Source of the DNA: Priapulus caudatus
Lineage: Eukaryota; Priapulida; Priapulimorpha; Priapulimorphida; Priapulidae
DNA: 54,352 bases
Direction of reading: 5' to 3'
Assembly: GCF_000485595.1 (NCBI RefSeq)
Contig: NW_014577240.1
Location: 232,242 to 286,593 of the forward strand
In this document: in pieces, positions 1-10,094 of the stretch
How positions within the stretch are numbered: position 1 is the stretch's first letter
How the letters are laid out: each line of letters opens with the position of its first letter
The notes under the pieces: generated by a model
What the model was told of the DNA's origin: nothing
The model's input: only the letters and a program-made list of their open reading frames with translations
The model's database searches: none
Made by a program: the position numbers and the translations under genes

Positions 1-39
<39 letters not shown>

Positions 40-230
40 GTGTGCGTGTGTGTGTGCACGTGTGTTCGTTCATGCATGCGTTCGTGCGGGCGTGTATGCA
101 AGCATTTCTGAATGTGTACCGGTGGGGGTATGTGTGCATACGCGTGCGTTTGTGCCTGCTTCGACGTGTGCGTACCTTTCTTCGTATGTATGAACACGTG
201 CGCGTGCAGGCAGGCGAGAGTGCGTGACTC
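1..230. repeat. (TG)n microsatellite, degenerate rightward
   Basis: Pure TG dinucleotides cover roughly the first 34 bases. They decay into TG mixed with CG and CATG up to about 230. Reading frames through it give only Cys-Val repeats and are not genes. The tract is cut by the left edge of the window. Confidence 0.95.
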
Positions 231-370
231 TATTTCAATATACACGACTCGTTCTTGCAACTAGAAGACAATCAAGAGAAACAAGGAGAAGTGCGATCAT
301 CAGTTTAATGAGTTTATTAATTGTGATTCGGTATATTCAAGACTCAAGCAGATGCTCGCTGAATCCTAAT

Positions 371-373
371 ACT
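371..373. repeat. Left copy of candidate 3-bp target duplication (ACT)
   Basis: ACT directly precedes the left tip of the 5.2-kb Academ-like element and recurs at 5610-5612 directly after the right tip. Three bases can match by chance, so this only supports the chosen boundaries. Confidence 0.5.
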
Positions 374-1169
374 CCTGGCTCTGGGGAGGGGGGAGGTGTT
401 CGTGTACATGACTCTTTTAGAGCAAAACCTTATATTTTCTCATTCCTTATGGTAAGACTCTCAAAAAAAGTTTGGGTAACACTTCTGGGTCAAGTATGTT
501 TTTTCTGTACAGCTAATTATGTGATTTTTGGTTAGGCGCCAAAGTGAAAAAATGACAATATTGAAGTCTTAGAGCATAAATATTTATTAAGCAACCATAA
601 ACTTTCAAATTGCACTGAATTACATTGAATGAGTATTACTAATAACTTTCTAGCATGATTTGTTGCCATAAACTTTGCTTCATAGTACGAAATGGCTACA
701 TTTTGCTCAATTTTAGTTAAAAAATAGCCCAAAATCGCGTTCACTTTGAAAGTAGCTCTAAGTATGATTGCTTCTCACTCACCCAATATTGTAGCTAGAG
801 CTACCAAAATTGGCCAAAAGTTTCCTTATTAAGTGCTCTAAGTGACCCAATCTTCAAAATGATGCTTCCCCGCTCTATATGATGCACACGGGGGCTATTG
901 TAACTCAGGGTCCACCCTACTCCCAAATAGCGCCTTTTGCGAATTTCGTCAAATGATGATAACTCCGTAAGTAAGTGACATAGGAAGTTGATTTTGTGGC
1001 AACAGTTTTTTGACACAAAGGAATTGATTGACACCATTATTATACATTTTGGAGTTCACCTAATTAGAAGAAGTATAAGATGTCTGCCAAAAGCGATAAT
1101 TAATACACGAATTGTCCCATAGAAAGATGATTGAAGGATATGCATGCATCATAGAACTGTATAGGTGGA
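374..1169 (+). repeat. Left terminal inverted repeat of Academ-like element 1
   Basis: About 796 bp that reappears in reverse complement at 4802-5609. Matching landmarks include GCATGATTTGTTGCCATAAA (654-673), TTGGCCAAAAGTTTCCTTAT (810-829) and the inner edge ATAGAACTGTATAGGTGGA. The repeat runs right up to the start of the transposase frame. It is AT-rich with no convincing gene. Confidence 0.92.
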
Positions 1170-4100
1170 CGAAAGAAACGACAGAAGGAGAACATCCATG
1201 CATATCATGAATGCGGAATCTGTTTATGGTCTTGGACGCGGAGGCAAAATTGTGACCACAACCCTAAACCATGAAGGACTTGCAATCAGCTACGCAGAGC
1301 TGCGTAGGTACCAACATGATATCGCATCTTTCACGGCACAGCACAACCAAAACCGCGTTGCGCTACCCTGTCACTTTGATCCCGGGCAATTGACTTCTGG
1401 CGCCATTGACAATTGGGATCATGAGGGTACAAATGTATCGGAGCATGATACAGTGACTGTACTTTACCAAGACAAACAGTCATCATCAACCCGTAAACCC
1501 AAGATTTCTGACACTCAGGTCAGACACGGCCAACAAGCTTTTAAGCAAATCCTACCATGTCAAATTCTCTCAGTGTTCCACAAATCTGCTCACCCGTCCT
1601 GACCTTCCTGCATCCTACGAAGTGAGCAACGACGTCTATTCATCTGTAAATGCTGATGCAGCTAAACTGAAAGATACTATCTGGTCCCTTGCCCGCGTAG
1701 ATGTCACCCAAAATCAGGTCTCCATCTATCCTCCATCACAAACAATGCTTTCTTGGAGTGCAAGCAACGCTGTATGGACAGAGGAAAACATCCCAGAAAA
1801 GGATCTCGCATTCTTGCCTGTCCTGCCCTATCCTGTTACTGAGTATGCAACAGTTTATTCTGCGATGAGGAATTTCATGTCCATTAGCTCACAGCTGGTT
1901 CAAACAGAAATCCAAATATATTGTGACGAAGGGGTATACTGTATCGTCAAGGCAATTCAATTGATGAGACCGCAGGAATTTAGCACTCTAGTCCCATGCT
2001 TGGGGACATTTCACTTGGTGAAAACTGTTTTGAAGTGCATTGGAAAAGCCCTCGGTGGAAGTGGAGCCGACATGACCTGGCTACAGGCCGGTGTCTTTGG
2101 TCCAGCCATTATTCAGAACTCTGTTCTCAATGGAGGACACTACAGCCGCTATCTTGAAGGCATGCAACTCTTTGCTGAAACGTTCCAGCTTCTACTCTCC
2201 AAAGAATTATTTGCCGAGAGAGGTGTTGAGCGATATTCACAAGAGCTTGCTATCCTGACTGACCTCAAATCAAGGGTTACGAAGAAGAACGTCACTGACA
2301 GTCAAAGGTTGATGGCCAGGTTTACTGCAACTGCATCCACCAAGTTATTCGAAGATCTGAATACGTTCATCGCAACACGGTCTGCTGTGAATGAGAACTT
2401 TAGATTTTGGGCTCAGTTCCTCCGCATGATGGCTGTGGTGCAAGATCTGTTGAGAGCGGATCGTGAGGGGATATGGGAGCTTCATCTTGATGCCGTCCAA
2501 CGTGCTCTATACTTATTCACCGCCTTTGACTCGACCAACTACCTTCGCTGGTGCTCTGTCTACCTGAAAGACATGCGGCGTTTACCTCAAACTGCACCAT
2601 CAGTGCATGTGAACTTCTCAAATAGAAACTTTTTCATCAAGGAGAAACCCGGCCGCTTCACTGCAGTTAAAACCGCTTCACTGCAAGTATAAACCTATCA
2701 TCTAAATGCAGTGACGAAATCATCGGGCATGCCAAGCAGAAGCAGTACGTTGCTCAATGGGACTTGATATACCATGAAATGATGGCAGTAAAGAATCTGC
2801 ATCGGAGATATGCTGATGTGATGGAGAGGACACACGATTCCTTTAACCACCACGAGTCATCCCAAGCTACTACAGTTCGCAAGGAGTCCCATATCCAGGC
2901 AATGGTAAAATTCATTAAAGAGAAGGGCTCCCCCTGTCTCTAGGGGCTTCCCCCATGCTGCATAATTTCGTGACAAAAGAGATCATGGCAAAAGAGATCA
3001 AAAATGACATACTGAGTGCCTTCGCAAAAGAGAAGGAGAAGTACTTGACATTTCGACTCAAAATGTTCGTACAGAAAACCACAAGACTTAGTGAAAATAT
3101 TCATCGAGCGAACCTGAAAACAATGAAAATAAATCGAAACAAGCCGCAGAAGACCATCAAGAAAGCAGTGAAGGAGATGAATGTTGTAGGGAGAACGATT
3201 GAAATCACCCGTGATCGTGACCTCACCACCGCGGACCTCTTGAAATATGATGTTGCATCTTCACCTATCCTGTTCAATAAGGACGGGACGATGGTCAGCC
3301 CAGGGAAGAGCCTGTTGATTAAGGAGTTAGAGGCTAATCTCAAACCTGAGGACTACGGCTATAGACATTGGAAGACCACTTCATATGTCATAGACATAAT
3401 GGCCACAGTTCGTAAGGTTCGTGTGACTAGCCTCTCCAGCTTCAAGGATCTCCTCTTAGGATTTGTATCCATTTCGGATGTATACCATCAGTTCGGGCGA
3501 TGTGAATATGTGTTCGACATGTACTCAGATGAACCCTCAGTGAAGGATAGTGAGAGAAAGAGGCGCACTGAAACTGTACCAATAGTGTACAGTTCAATTA
3601 AACCAGAGACACCTTTGCCAAAGGAGATGGAGAGATTCTGGCCGTGAAACATAAATATTAAAGCTTCTTCTCGAGAAGCTACTCTACTGCCATCTTTGTT
3701 CAAATACTTCAGAAACATTACAATATTCCACTGTACTCGGACAAGTGACCAAAGAAGACGAGGATTGGCAGTGCATCATGCTCCATCAAAGCCTGGAAAA
3801 AGCATTGCCACACCTTAAATCGTCATTTGAAGAAGCTGACCTCCGAATACTCATCCACGTCTTGGACTCTCTCAATGCAGGACACAAAGTGTGTGTTGTA
3901 ATCTCCCACGATACAGATGTTATTGCTGCTCTGCTCTACTACATGCCCGTCTTTCACCAACACAACCTTGAGTCACTGTGGGTGCGAGCTGGAATGGGAG
4001 ATACAACTCGATATATACCCCTTCATAACCTGTTCCAGCGCCTGGGTAATCGGCTCTGTGCAGTACTGCCGGCTATACACAGTCTTACAGGGTGTGACAT

Positions 4101-4638
4101 AACCAGCAAAGTTGGTACAAAGAAGACAGCTCTAAAGGCAGAGCCTGAAAAGTTGCTGAAACACTTCGGGGAATTACCAACCCTCTCTCCGGCCATGACT
4201 CGCAACGCCGAGCATTACTTAGTGAAGGTACTGAAAAGTGGTAGCAATGCTAAGTGTTTCTCTGAATATCGAGCAGAGGTTTTCCACTTCAGCAAAGAGG
4301 GTTCTCTCCACAGCCTACCACCGACTAGTCAGGGACTCCTGCCGCATATCAAGCTTGCATTCTACAATGCCTACACTATCAACCATGCCTTGGAGTGCCA
4401 CCTCGACCCTGAAAACGTTGAGACACTGAAGCCAGAGGATTGTGGCTATGTGAACGACCAAGAACAGCTGGTACCCGCAACATCGTGGAAAACCCTCGAG
4501 CCTCATTGGTCAGTCTCCTGTTTATGTGCTAAGTGTTCAAGGTCTACTTGCCCATGTAGAAAGGCTAGGGTGAAATGTTGTAAATTTTGTAAGTGCAGGA
4601 AAATATTACCACATGATTGTAAAAACCCAATTGTTTGA
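1165..4638 (+). pseudogene. Academ-like transposase, frameshifted (FEN1/XPG-like nuclease plus Cys-rich tail)
   Basis: One ancestral protein is spread over several frames: 1165-1602, 1622-2692, an unannotated coding stretch at about 2710-2940, 2955-3647 and 3745-4638. The first junction is a one-base shift near 1570. An in-frame stop lies near 2940. The second segment has a conserved block, CLGTFHLVKTVLKCIG followed by a GSGAD...WLQAG pattern, shared with the second element. The last segment carries acidic motifs in FEN1 order: EEADL (about 3829-3843), SHDTD (3904-3918) and LTGCD (4087-4101). The last is followed by KVGTKKTAL, which resembles the helix-hairpin-helix of FEN1. Its final 40 residues are cysteine-rich (CLCAKC, CPCRK, CCKFCKC). 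From the family I infer DNA cutting during transposition. Introns cannot be excluded for some gaps, but stops and shifts argue for decay. The start is uncertain. Confidence 0.8.
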
Positions 4639-4801
4639 TAGGATTAGGTTGGGTTCTGCTATGTTGTCTAGCATGCTCGGTTCAGTTGTTCTTGTCTCAA
4701 GTTTGGTTAGGGTAAATACATTGTATATATTTATAACTGAGTATGGTAACAAGGAATATTTTAGACTAGTTTATACCTAGGCATTATTTTTCACTAAAGC
4801 T

Positions 4802-5609
4802 TCCACCTGTACAGTTCTATGATGCATGTATATCCTTCAATCATCTTTCTATGGGACAATTCGTGTCTTAATTATCGTTTTTGGCAGACATATTATACTT
4901 CTTCTAATTAGGTAAACTCCAAAATGTATAATAATGGTGTCAATCAATTTCGTGGTGTCAAAAAACCTATATGTTGCCACAAAATCAACTTCCTATGTCA
5001 CATACTTACGGAGTTATCATCATTTGACGAAATTCGCAAAAGACGCAATTTGGGGGTAGGGTTAACCCCGAGTTACAATAGCCCCCCCCTCCTGTGCATC
5101 ATATAGAGCGGGGAAGCATCATTTTGAAGGTTGGGTCATTTAGGGCACTTAATAAGGAAACTTTTGGCCAATTTTGGTAGCTCTAGCTACAATATTGGGT
5201 GAGTGAGAAGCAATCATAATTAGAGCTACTTTCAAAGTGAACGCGATTTTTGGCTATTTTTTGGCTAAAATTGAGCAAATGTAGCCATTTCGTACCATGA
5301 AACAAAGTTTATGGCAACAAATCATGCTAGAAAGTTATTAGTAATACTCATTCAATGTAATTCAGTGCAATTTGAAAGTTTATGGTTGCTTAATAAATAT
5401 TTATGCTCTGAAACTTCAATATTGTCATTTTTTCACTTTGGCGCCTAACCGAAAATCACATAATTAGCTGTACAGAAAAAACGTACTTGACCCAAAAGTG
5501 TTACTCGAACTTTTTTTGAGAGTCTTACCATACGGAATGAGAAAATATAAGGTTTTGCTCTAAAAGAGTCATGTACACGAACACACCCCACCCCCCTTCC
5601 AGAGCCTAG
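4802..5609 (-). repeat. Right terminal inverted repeat of Academ-like element 1
   Basis: Reverse-complement partner of 374-1169, about 808 bp. Compared with the left arm it has point changes and small indels, for example an extended G run next to the tip. The inner edge at about 4802 lies 160 bp after the transposase stop codon. Confidence 0.92.
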
Positions 5610-5612
5610 ACT
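5610..5612. repeat. Right copy of candidate 3-bp target duplication (ACT)
   Basis: This partners 371-373 and follows the tip ending CCAGAGCCTAG. It carries the same caution: a three-base match is weak on its own. Confidence 0.5.
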
Positions 5613-6159
5613 ATAACGTTTTCTACTGACTGATTTCAATCGTGTTAAGCCGCATACTCTATCATTGCATACGTAAACGTACTTTAGACGGCGACTAGTA
5701 TCAGGGATTAATAATGACAAATTATCAGGGGTTAATATTAACAAATTTGTCAACCCCTGCTAATATTTATCGTACGCCGCGCATTTGTTAGCGGTTCGTG
5801 TGTATACGTTGCCATTTTCCAGAGATGTGGCGCGTCATTCTCTTTCTTTTTCTTGCGTTCTTTCCATTCTTTTTTCTAAATATTGATGCCGCCCATGCTT
5901 CTTGGTAGATGTGTCACTCTACTAATCGTTACTATTTATATGGAAAAGTAATCACTTCTGATAAGAGGGTTTTGCGTGTGTGCGTGTACGTGACGTATAC
6001 GCGTGTGCGTGCTTATGCGCGTGCGTGACGTGTGCGTGTCTAAGTGCGAGCTTGCGTAACTGCTCGTTTAAATACCACCGATACTCCCTAACAGCAATGA
6101 TAGCACTCAATCACAACTCTCCTGACAGCAATGGCCACAACAGCCGTAGTGATTAGGTT

Positions 6160-6260
6160 ACTTACATAGGTACCTAGTTAGTACTTACCTACCTACCTAC
6201 TTACCTACCTAGTAGTTACCTAGTAGTTAGGTACTTGGGTAATGAGTAGGTAAATAGGTT
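6160..6260. repeat. Degenerate TACC/TAGG tetranucleotide patch
   Basis: TACCTACCTACC units on the left give way to TAGTTAGGTA-type units on the right. The patch is therefore partly self-complementary as well as repetitive. Confidence 0.75.
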
Positions 6261-6871
6261 AGGACAGCGGTACGTTATGAATATATTAACGCAGGTGGGA
6301 TTGTAACTATTATTCACGATCGTAGTAATGTTGACCATGTTTTATGCACGATCTACAGTAACCATTAATGGGCATGCGAGTAATTGTCATGACGGCGGTG
6401 GCGTTGATGATGACGATAGCCTTAATCCGCTGAAGCGATCGTTGTGGCAGCGCACTGCCCCCTTACTACTATATACCCCCATCTATCTGTTTCCCGTACT
6501 CGGATGAGGGGATCAGCATCATACATTAGGCGACAGCATCCTTACGCACGGGTATTTGTAACAGATTTAGTAACAATTGATGACGTGATATTAACGTGTT
6601 TTCTCAAAATCTTAGTGTACTAGCCGCTCTCACAGCTCGCGCTTACGAGCGTACTATGTCGCTGATATGATGATATGAATAAGCATTATATAAATAGCTA
6701 ATCATACATGTATTATTAGCTCTTGACCATATCAATATACTGTTGCACAAAGTCAGATGCCGGTATAGTACGTATGCGCAGGCAGATCTGTCTTACTTAG
6801 CGCCCACATGTAACGTGCAAAGCATTTGCGTTATATGAGATGCAAGTTCACAGCGTGTTATGTAACGACAT

Positions 6872-7026
6872 CATCATGGCCACACTGCACGCATACACCA
6901 TGGCCACACTAGGTGTACATCATGGCCATGCTGCGTGCACACCATGGCGACAGTGCGTGTACACCATGGCTACAGTGCGTGTAAACCATGGCCACAGTGC
7001 GTGTATATCACGGCCACCACGCTGTA
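6872..7026. repeat. 22-bp minisatellite, about 7 units, CCATGG core
   Basis: Successive units follow the pattern CACCATGGCCACAGTGCGTGTA with 1-5 changes each. The starts are about 22 bp apart and the first and last units are the most diverged. An open frame crosses it only because 22-bp units shift the frame; I do not take it as a gene. Confidence 0.9.
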
Positions 7027-8172
7027 GCTGTTTACAGCTGACAGTGCATAGATGACATCAACGGCCTGCCTCCTCCTACTCTCGCATGCTTTACGGTTCC
7101 CAGTATCGCTAAGAGAGAGAAGCCGCCGTCTCAGCTAGAACCCGCTAACCAAATCGATTACACTGCAATAAAAGTTTTTAAAGACATTATTATAGGAAAT
7201 CTGTGCGGCGACATTTGTCTGACAGTACCCACACAATAAACGTGGTTCTCCAAATAACATCGCGAATCAATATTCATCATTCGTGTTACCACCGCTGTAG
7301 ACGTTGCATTCCATTTTTCTAGGAATAAACGCGGACCTTTATTCGCGGTGACAACTAGAGGATGGATTAGGATCTACGATAAGTGCTTCACAGTTGTCAA
7401 CTGACACTAAAGAGAAGACTGTCGATCGCTATGAAAACGAATTAATCTATAAACATTCGCCGATCCAAAGGACCGATACCAAGTTTCCAATACCGATACC
7501 GATACATCTAGCGATACCTATATCAATATCGATATCGGTGCAGTGATCGGCTGTCTGCTACCACAAGTGCTTAATAATATGCTAAGGGAAACCCTATGAA
7601 TGCGATAAATACACAAATATCCTTCAGGTTATTAGGGACTTAAATAACGCAGTAACTAGAAATAGGTACTATTTCTATAGATCCTGTGCGGGATAAGGAA
7701 ACCTAGAACTAGAATCTAGAACTCGTTCCTAGTCCTAGAATATCGGTTACTTCAAACTATAAATAAACAAACACAATACATAATTATTCAGCTTGAAACG
7801 CGTAGAATTGTAGAATAATACAATTGTAATAATTATAATAATGAAAAATAAAAATAAATACTCATAGTTGCAGCCGAAAAGAACGCAATAATAACATGTC
7901 ACGACAACTGCAACGCATGGTTGCGGTTTCATTGTTGCGTTTGTGTTAACACGTGAGGCGCGCTGGGCGGCGGAAGTCTCCTTGACCATCAAATACGCGC
8001 GCGCACGGCACATAATTATCTCTAATGCTTTCAAACCCGTTTAAGTTCATTTCTTTTTTTCGCATTTCCGACTGGCCGAGTATCCTCGGTGTCAACGATG
8101 TACTTGGGGCGTCACACAGATGCGTGAACGTATTGCATTACGCTCTGAAATGCATTCGAATAGTTCTTAGGG

Positions 8173-8471
8173 CAGTGGTTCTTAGCCTGGGTTCGACCAA
8201 ACTCCAGGGGTTCGGTGAGCCAGTCTCATGGGTTCGGCGGAGGGCCTCCGAAACGCATTAAAATTTTGCTAGAATTTGCTAGAATTTTTAATTTTTGTTC
8301 ATTCTTTGCACGTTTTCCAAATACAGTCTTGATTGTTGATGCAATATGTTTTATTTTTGGATTAATTAAAATTGATTAAATTTGATTTGTTTTGTCAAAT
8401 TTGAGGGGTTCGGCGAGTGAGCAGTGGGTTTCGTTAGGGTTTGGCGCCTCTAAAAATGTTAAGAACCACTG
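8173..8471. mobile_element. Non-autonomous hAT-type MITE, 299 bp
   Basis: The left tip CAGTGGTTCTTAGCCTGGG is matched in reverse by the right tip ending GTTAAGAACCACTG. The subterminal GGGTTCGGCG motifs are also inverted (about 8230 and 8405). Flanking octamers TCTTAGGG (8165-8172) and CTTTAGGA (8472-8479) share 5 of 8 bases, as expected for an aged 8-bp hAT duplication. No coding capacity. The CAGTGGTTCT start is typical of invertebrate hAT families as I know them. Confidence 0.82.
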
Positions 8472-8479
8472 CTTTAGGA

Positions 8480-9635
8480 TGTTCTCGCGTTCTAAACAAA
8501 GGTCAGTAGCTAAGACACTGAATTCTTCATTAAAATGGCTGCACACTATCTCGTGTAGCTCCGTAGCGAATGCTAAGCGTTTTATACACGCCGCCAATAT
8601 CTGCAGAGCTTTAAACACGCGTCTTTGACCTGATCGATCAATACCGCGGCACAATAAATTACGGCAGAGGCATGCGTCCTTAGTGGTAAGTTATTGTGCT
8701 GTTAACGAAATATACGGAGGAGGAAGTCTGAATTTATGATGATGGCGTCGTTCGAAACTTCTAAGAATCATAAAGATGAGGCGGCATTTTTTTTTTACAA
8801 AAGCGAGACAATTTTGGAACGGCTTTGTTTTAAAATTGTGTGTAATCAGTGCCGTACTTTCGCTCTGTCATTGTTCTCTCGTCTTTCTTTCATGTGGCTG
8901 ACACATTTTCGTCGCAGCCGTAATTTAGTTACGACGCGTAAAGTACTCGTGACGGTGTGTCACCACACGATTCGTTTTTAGTATGGCTTTCTAGCAAGAG
9001 TGACGTCGCGGCAGGTATAGCCCAGCTTTCAGCTTTCAGTCCACACCCGCGGTCCCCGGAGCATTCCTAACCACGGGAACTTGTGGCGAAACAATTCCTG
9101 TCTGCCTATGCATATCATATAATATCGATTTTTATTGTTTCCAGTCACAGGCTCCTGTGATCTAGACCGCACCCGTAATTGCACCATGAATTAAATACCA
9201 AATTGATATTTCTGATTCGTTTTATCAGCAACTATATATTAGCTCACCGTATCGGGTTCCTATATACAACAGCGCGCGAAATTGAACAATTTAATATCAT
9301 TCCTCAGATGAAAGACTATACAGCAGTAATAGTTACACGTATATCTGTGTCGCATCCTAGCGCATCAAGACGTCATGTATACTGTGTGTCATGTTCCTAT
9401 TGTTGATGACCCATATACGTATGAGCGCAAAAGCCTACTACGGACTCGTATCAGAAGGACGTGCGGGCGAGCAAGTACCTACTCGAAGTACGAGTCACGT
9501 AGCGGTATGCGTCCACACATAATTCACGATAAGCACCTTTAACCGCGAGATACGGCCCTCGGTTTTTCTTCAATAAGCCATATCGCAAAGTCCCGCCGCC
9601 ATCTTGAAACGTCATCAGGTTAAAGGACAAGGGGA
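8480..9635. other. Intergenic, nothing recognised
   Basis: Unique-looking sequence without a recognisable domain, RNA gene or repeat. The motif CGCCATCTTGAA at about 9598 recurs inside the ends of the second Academ-like element (near 9785 and 12860, inverted relative to each other). A further end-like fragment may therefore lie just outside. Confidence 0.5.
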
Positions 9636-9800
9636 TAATAGTGTATGCGGTTATGTTGCAATTAACAGAGGAGTGAACGTTTCGTATAGAATCTTGAAAC
9701 TGGTACTTATTGACTTCTTTAGATCACATAGGACTCAAAACCACCTGTTTTCAATTTTTTCCAGTATGTATACTCACTAAAGCCAAGATGGCGGCTATTT
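9636..9800 (+). repeat. Left outer TIR of Academ-like element 2
   Basis: Aligns with gaps to the reverse complement of about 12855-13005. The longest exact block is ACCTGTTTTCAATTTTTT. The block AAGATGGCGGC further in also matches. Confidence 0.65.
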
Positions 9801-9954
9801 AACACAATAATCGCTTTATCGCCAACTATTTTGGATTTTGTAACGGATACAGTTGCCCAGTATATTGTTTTATAGGTTTTTTTGGTCATTGGATTCATTG
9901 AAGTACTTATATCATCAATAACACAAAGCATAAAGTGAATAATCATCCAATATG

Positions 9955-10015
9955 AGGTATATAAGGTCGTTGTGTAGTGAACGGTTCATAGAATCTGGAA
10001 ACTTGTGATTTTTTA
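9955..10015 (+). repeat. Extra internal copy of the terminal repeat, element 2
   Basis: AGGTCGTTGTG...GTGAACGGTTCATAGAATC followed by TGGAAACTTGTGATTTTTTAC matches the right end (12946-13000, reverse complement) better than the outer left end does. It sits in direct orientation to the outer left TIR, just upstream of the gene. Confidence 0.75.
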
Positions 10016-10094
10016 CTATATGTATATTTGTTTTTCAGGTAAATAATGGCATCTAAAGCGGGACCTCTGGATATTATATTAGATATTATATACC

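Larger units (their letters stand above)
374..5609 (+). mobile_element. Academ-like DNA transposon, 5.2 kb, long TIRs, decayed
   Basis: The element is bounded by inverted copies of about 0.8 kb (374-1169 and 4802-5609) around one broken gene. Its tips read CCTGGCTCTGG on the left and CTAGGCTCTGG on the right (reverse complement), 9 of 11 identical. Both tips abut the trinucleotide ACT (371-373 and 5610-5612), a candidate target-site duplication. The gene product combines an XPG/FEN1-type nuclease signature with a cysteine-rich C terminus. As far as I know, that combination and a 3-4 bp duplication characterise the Academ superfamily. The TIRs differ by scattered substitutions and small indels, so the insertion is not recent. 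The superfamily call is inference from motifs; a Repbase/Dfam search would settle it. Confidence 0.8.
5613..8164. other. Intergenic stretch with short degenerate repeats, no gene seen
   Basis: No frame shows a recognisable domain. It holds a GT/GC-alternating patch (about 5965-6055), a TACC/GGTA patch (about 6160-6260), a 22-bp minisatellite (6872-7026), a degenerate GATACC patch (about 7475-7545) and AT-rich DNA near 7745-7860. Confidence 0.6.
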
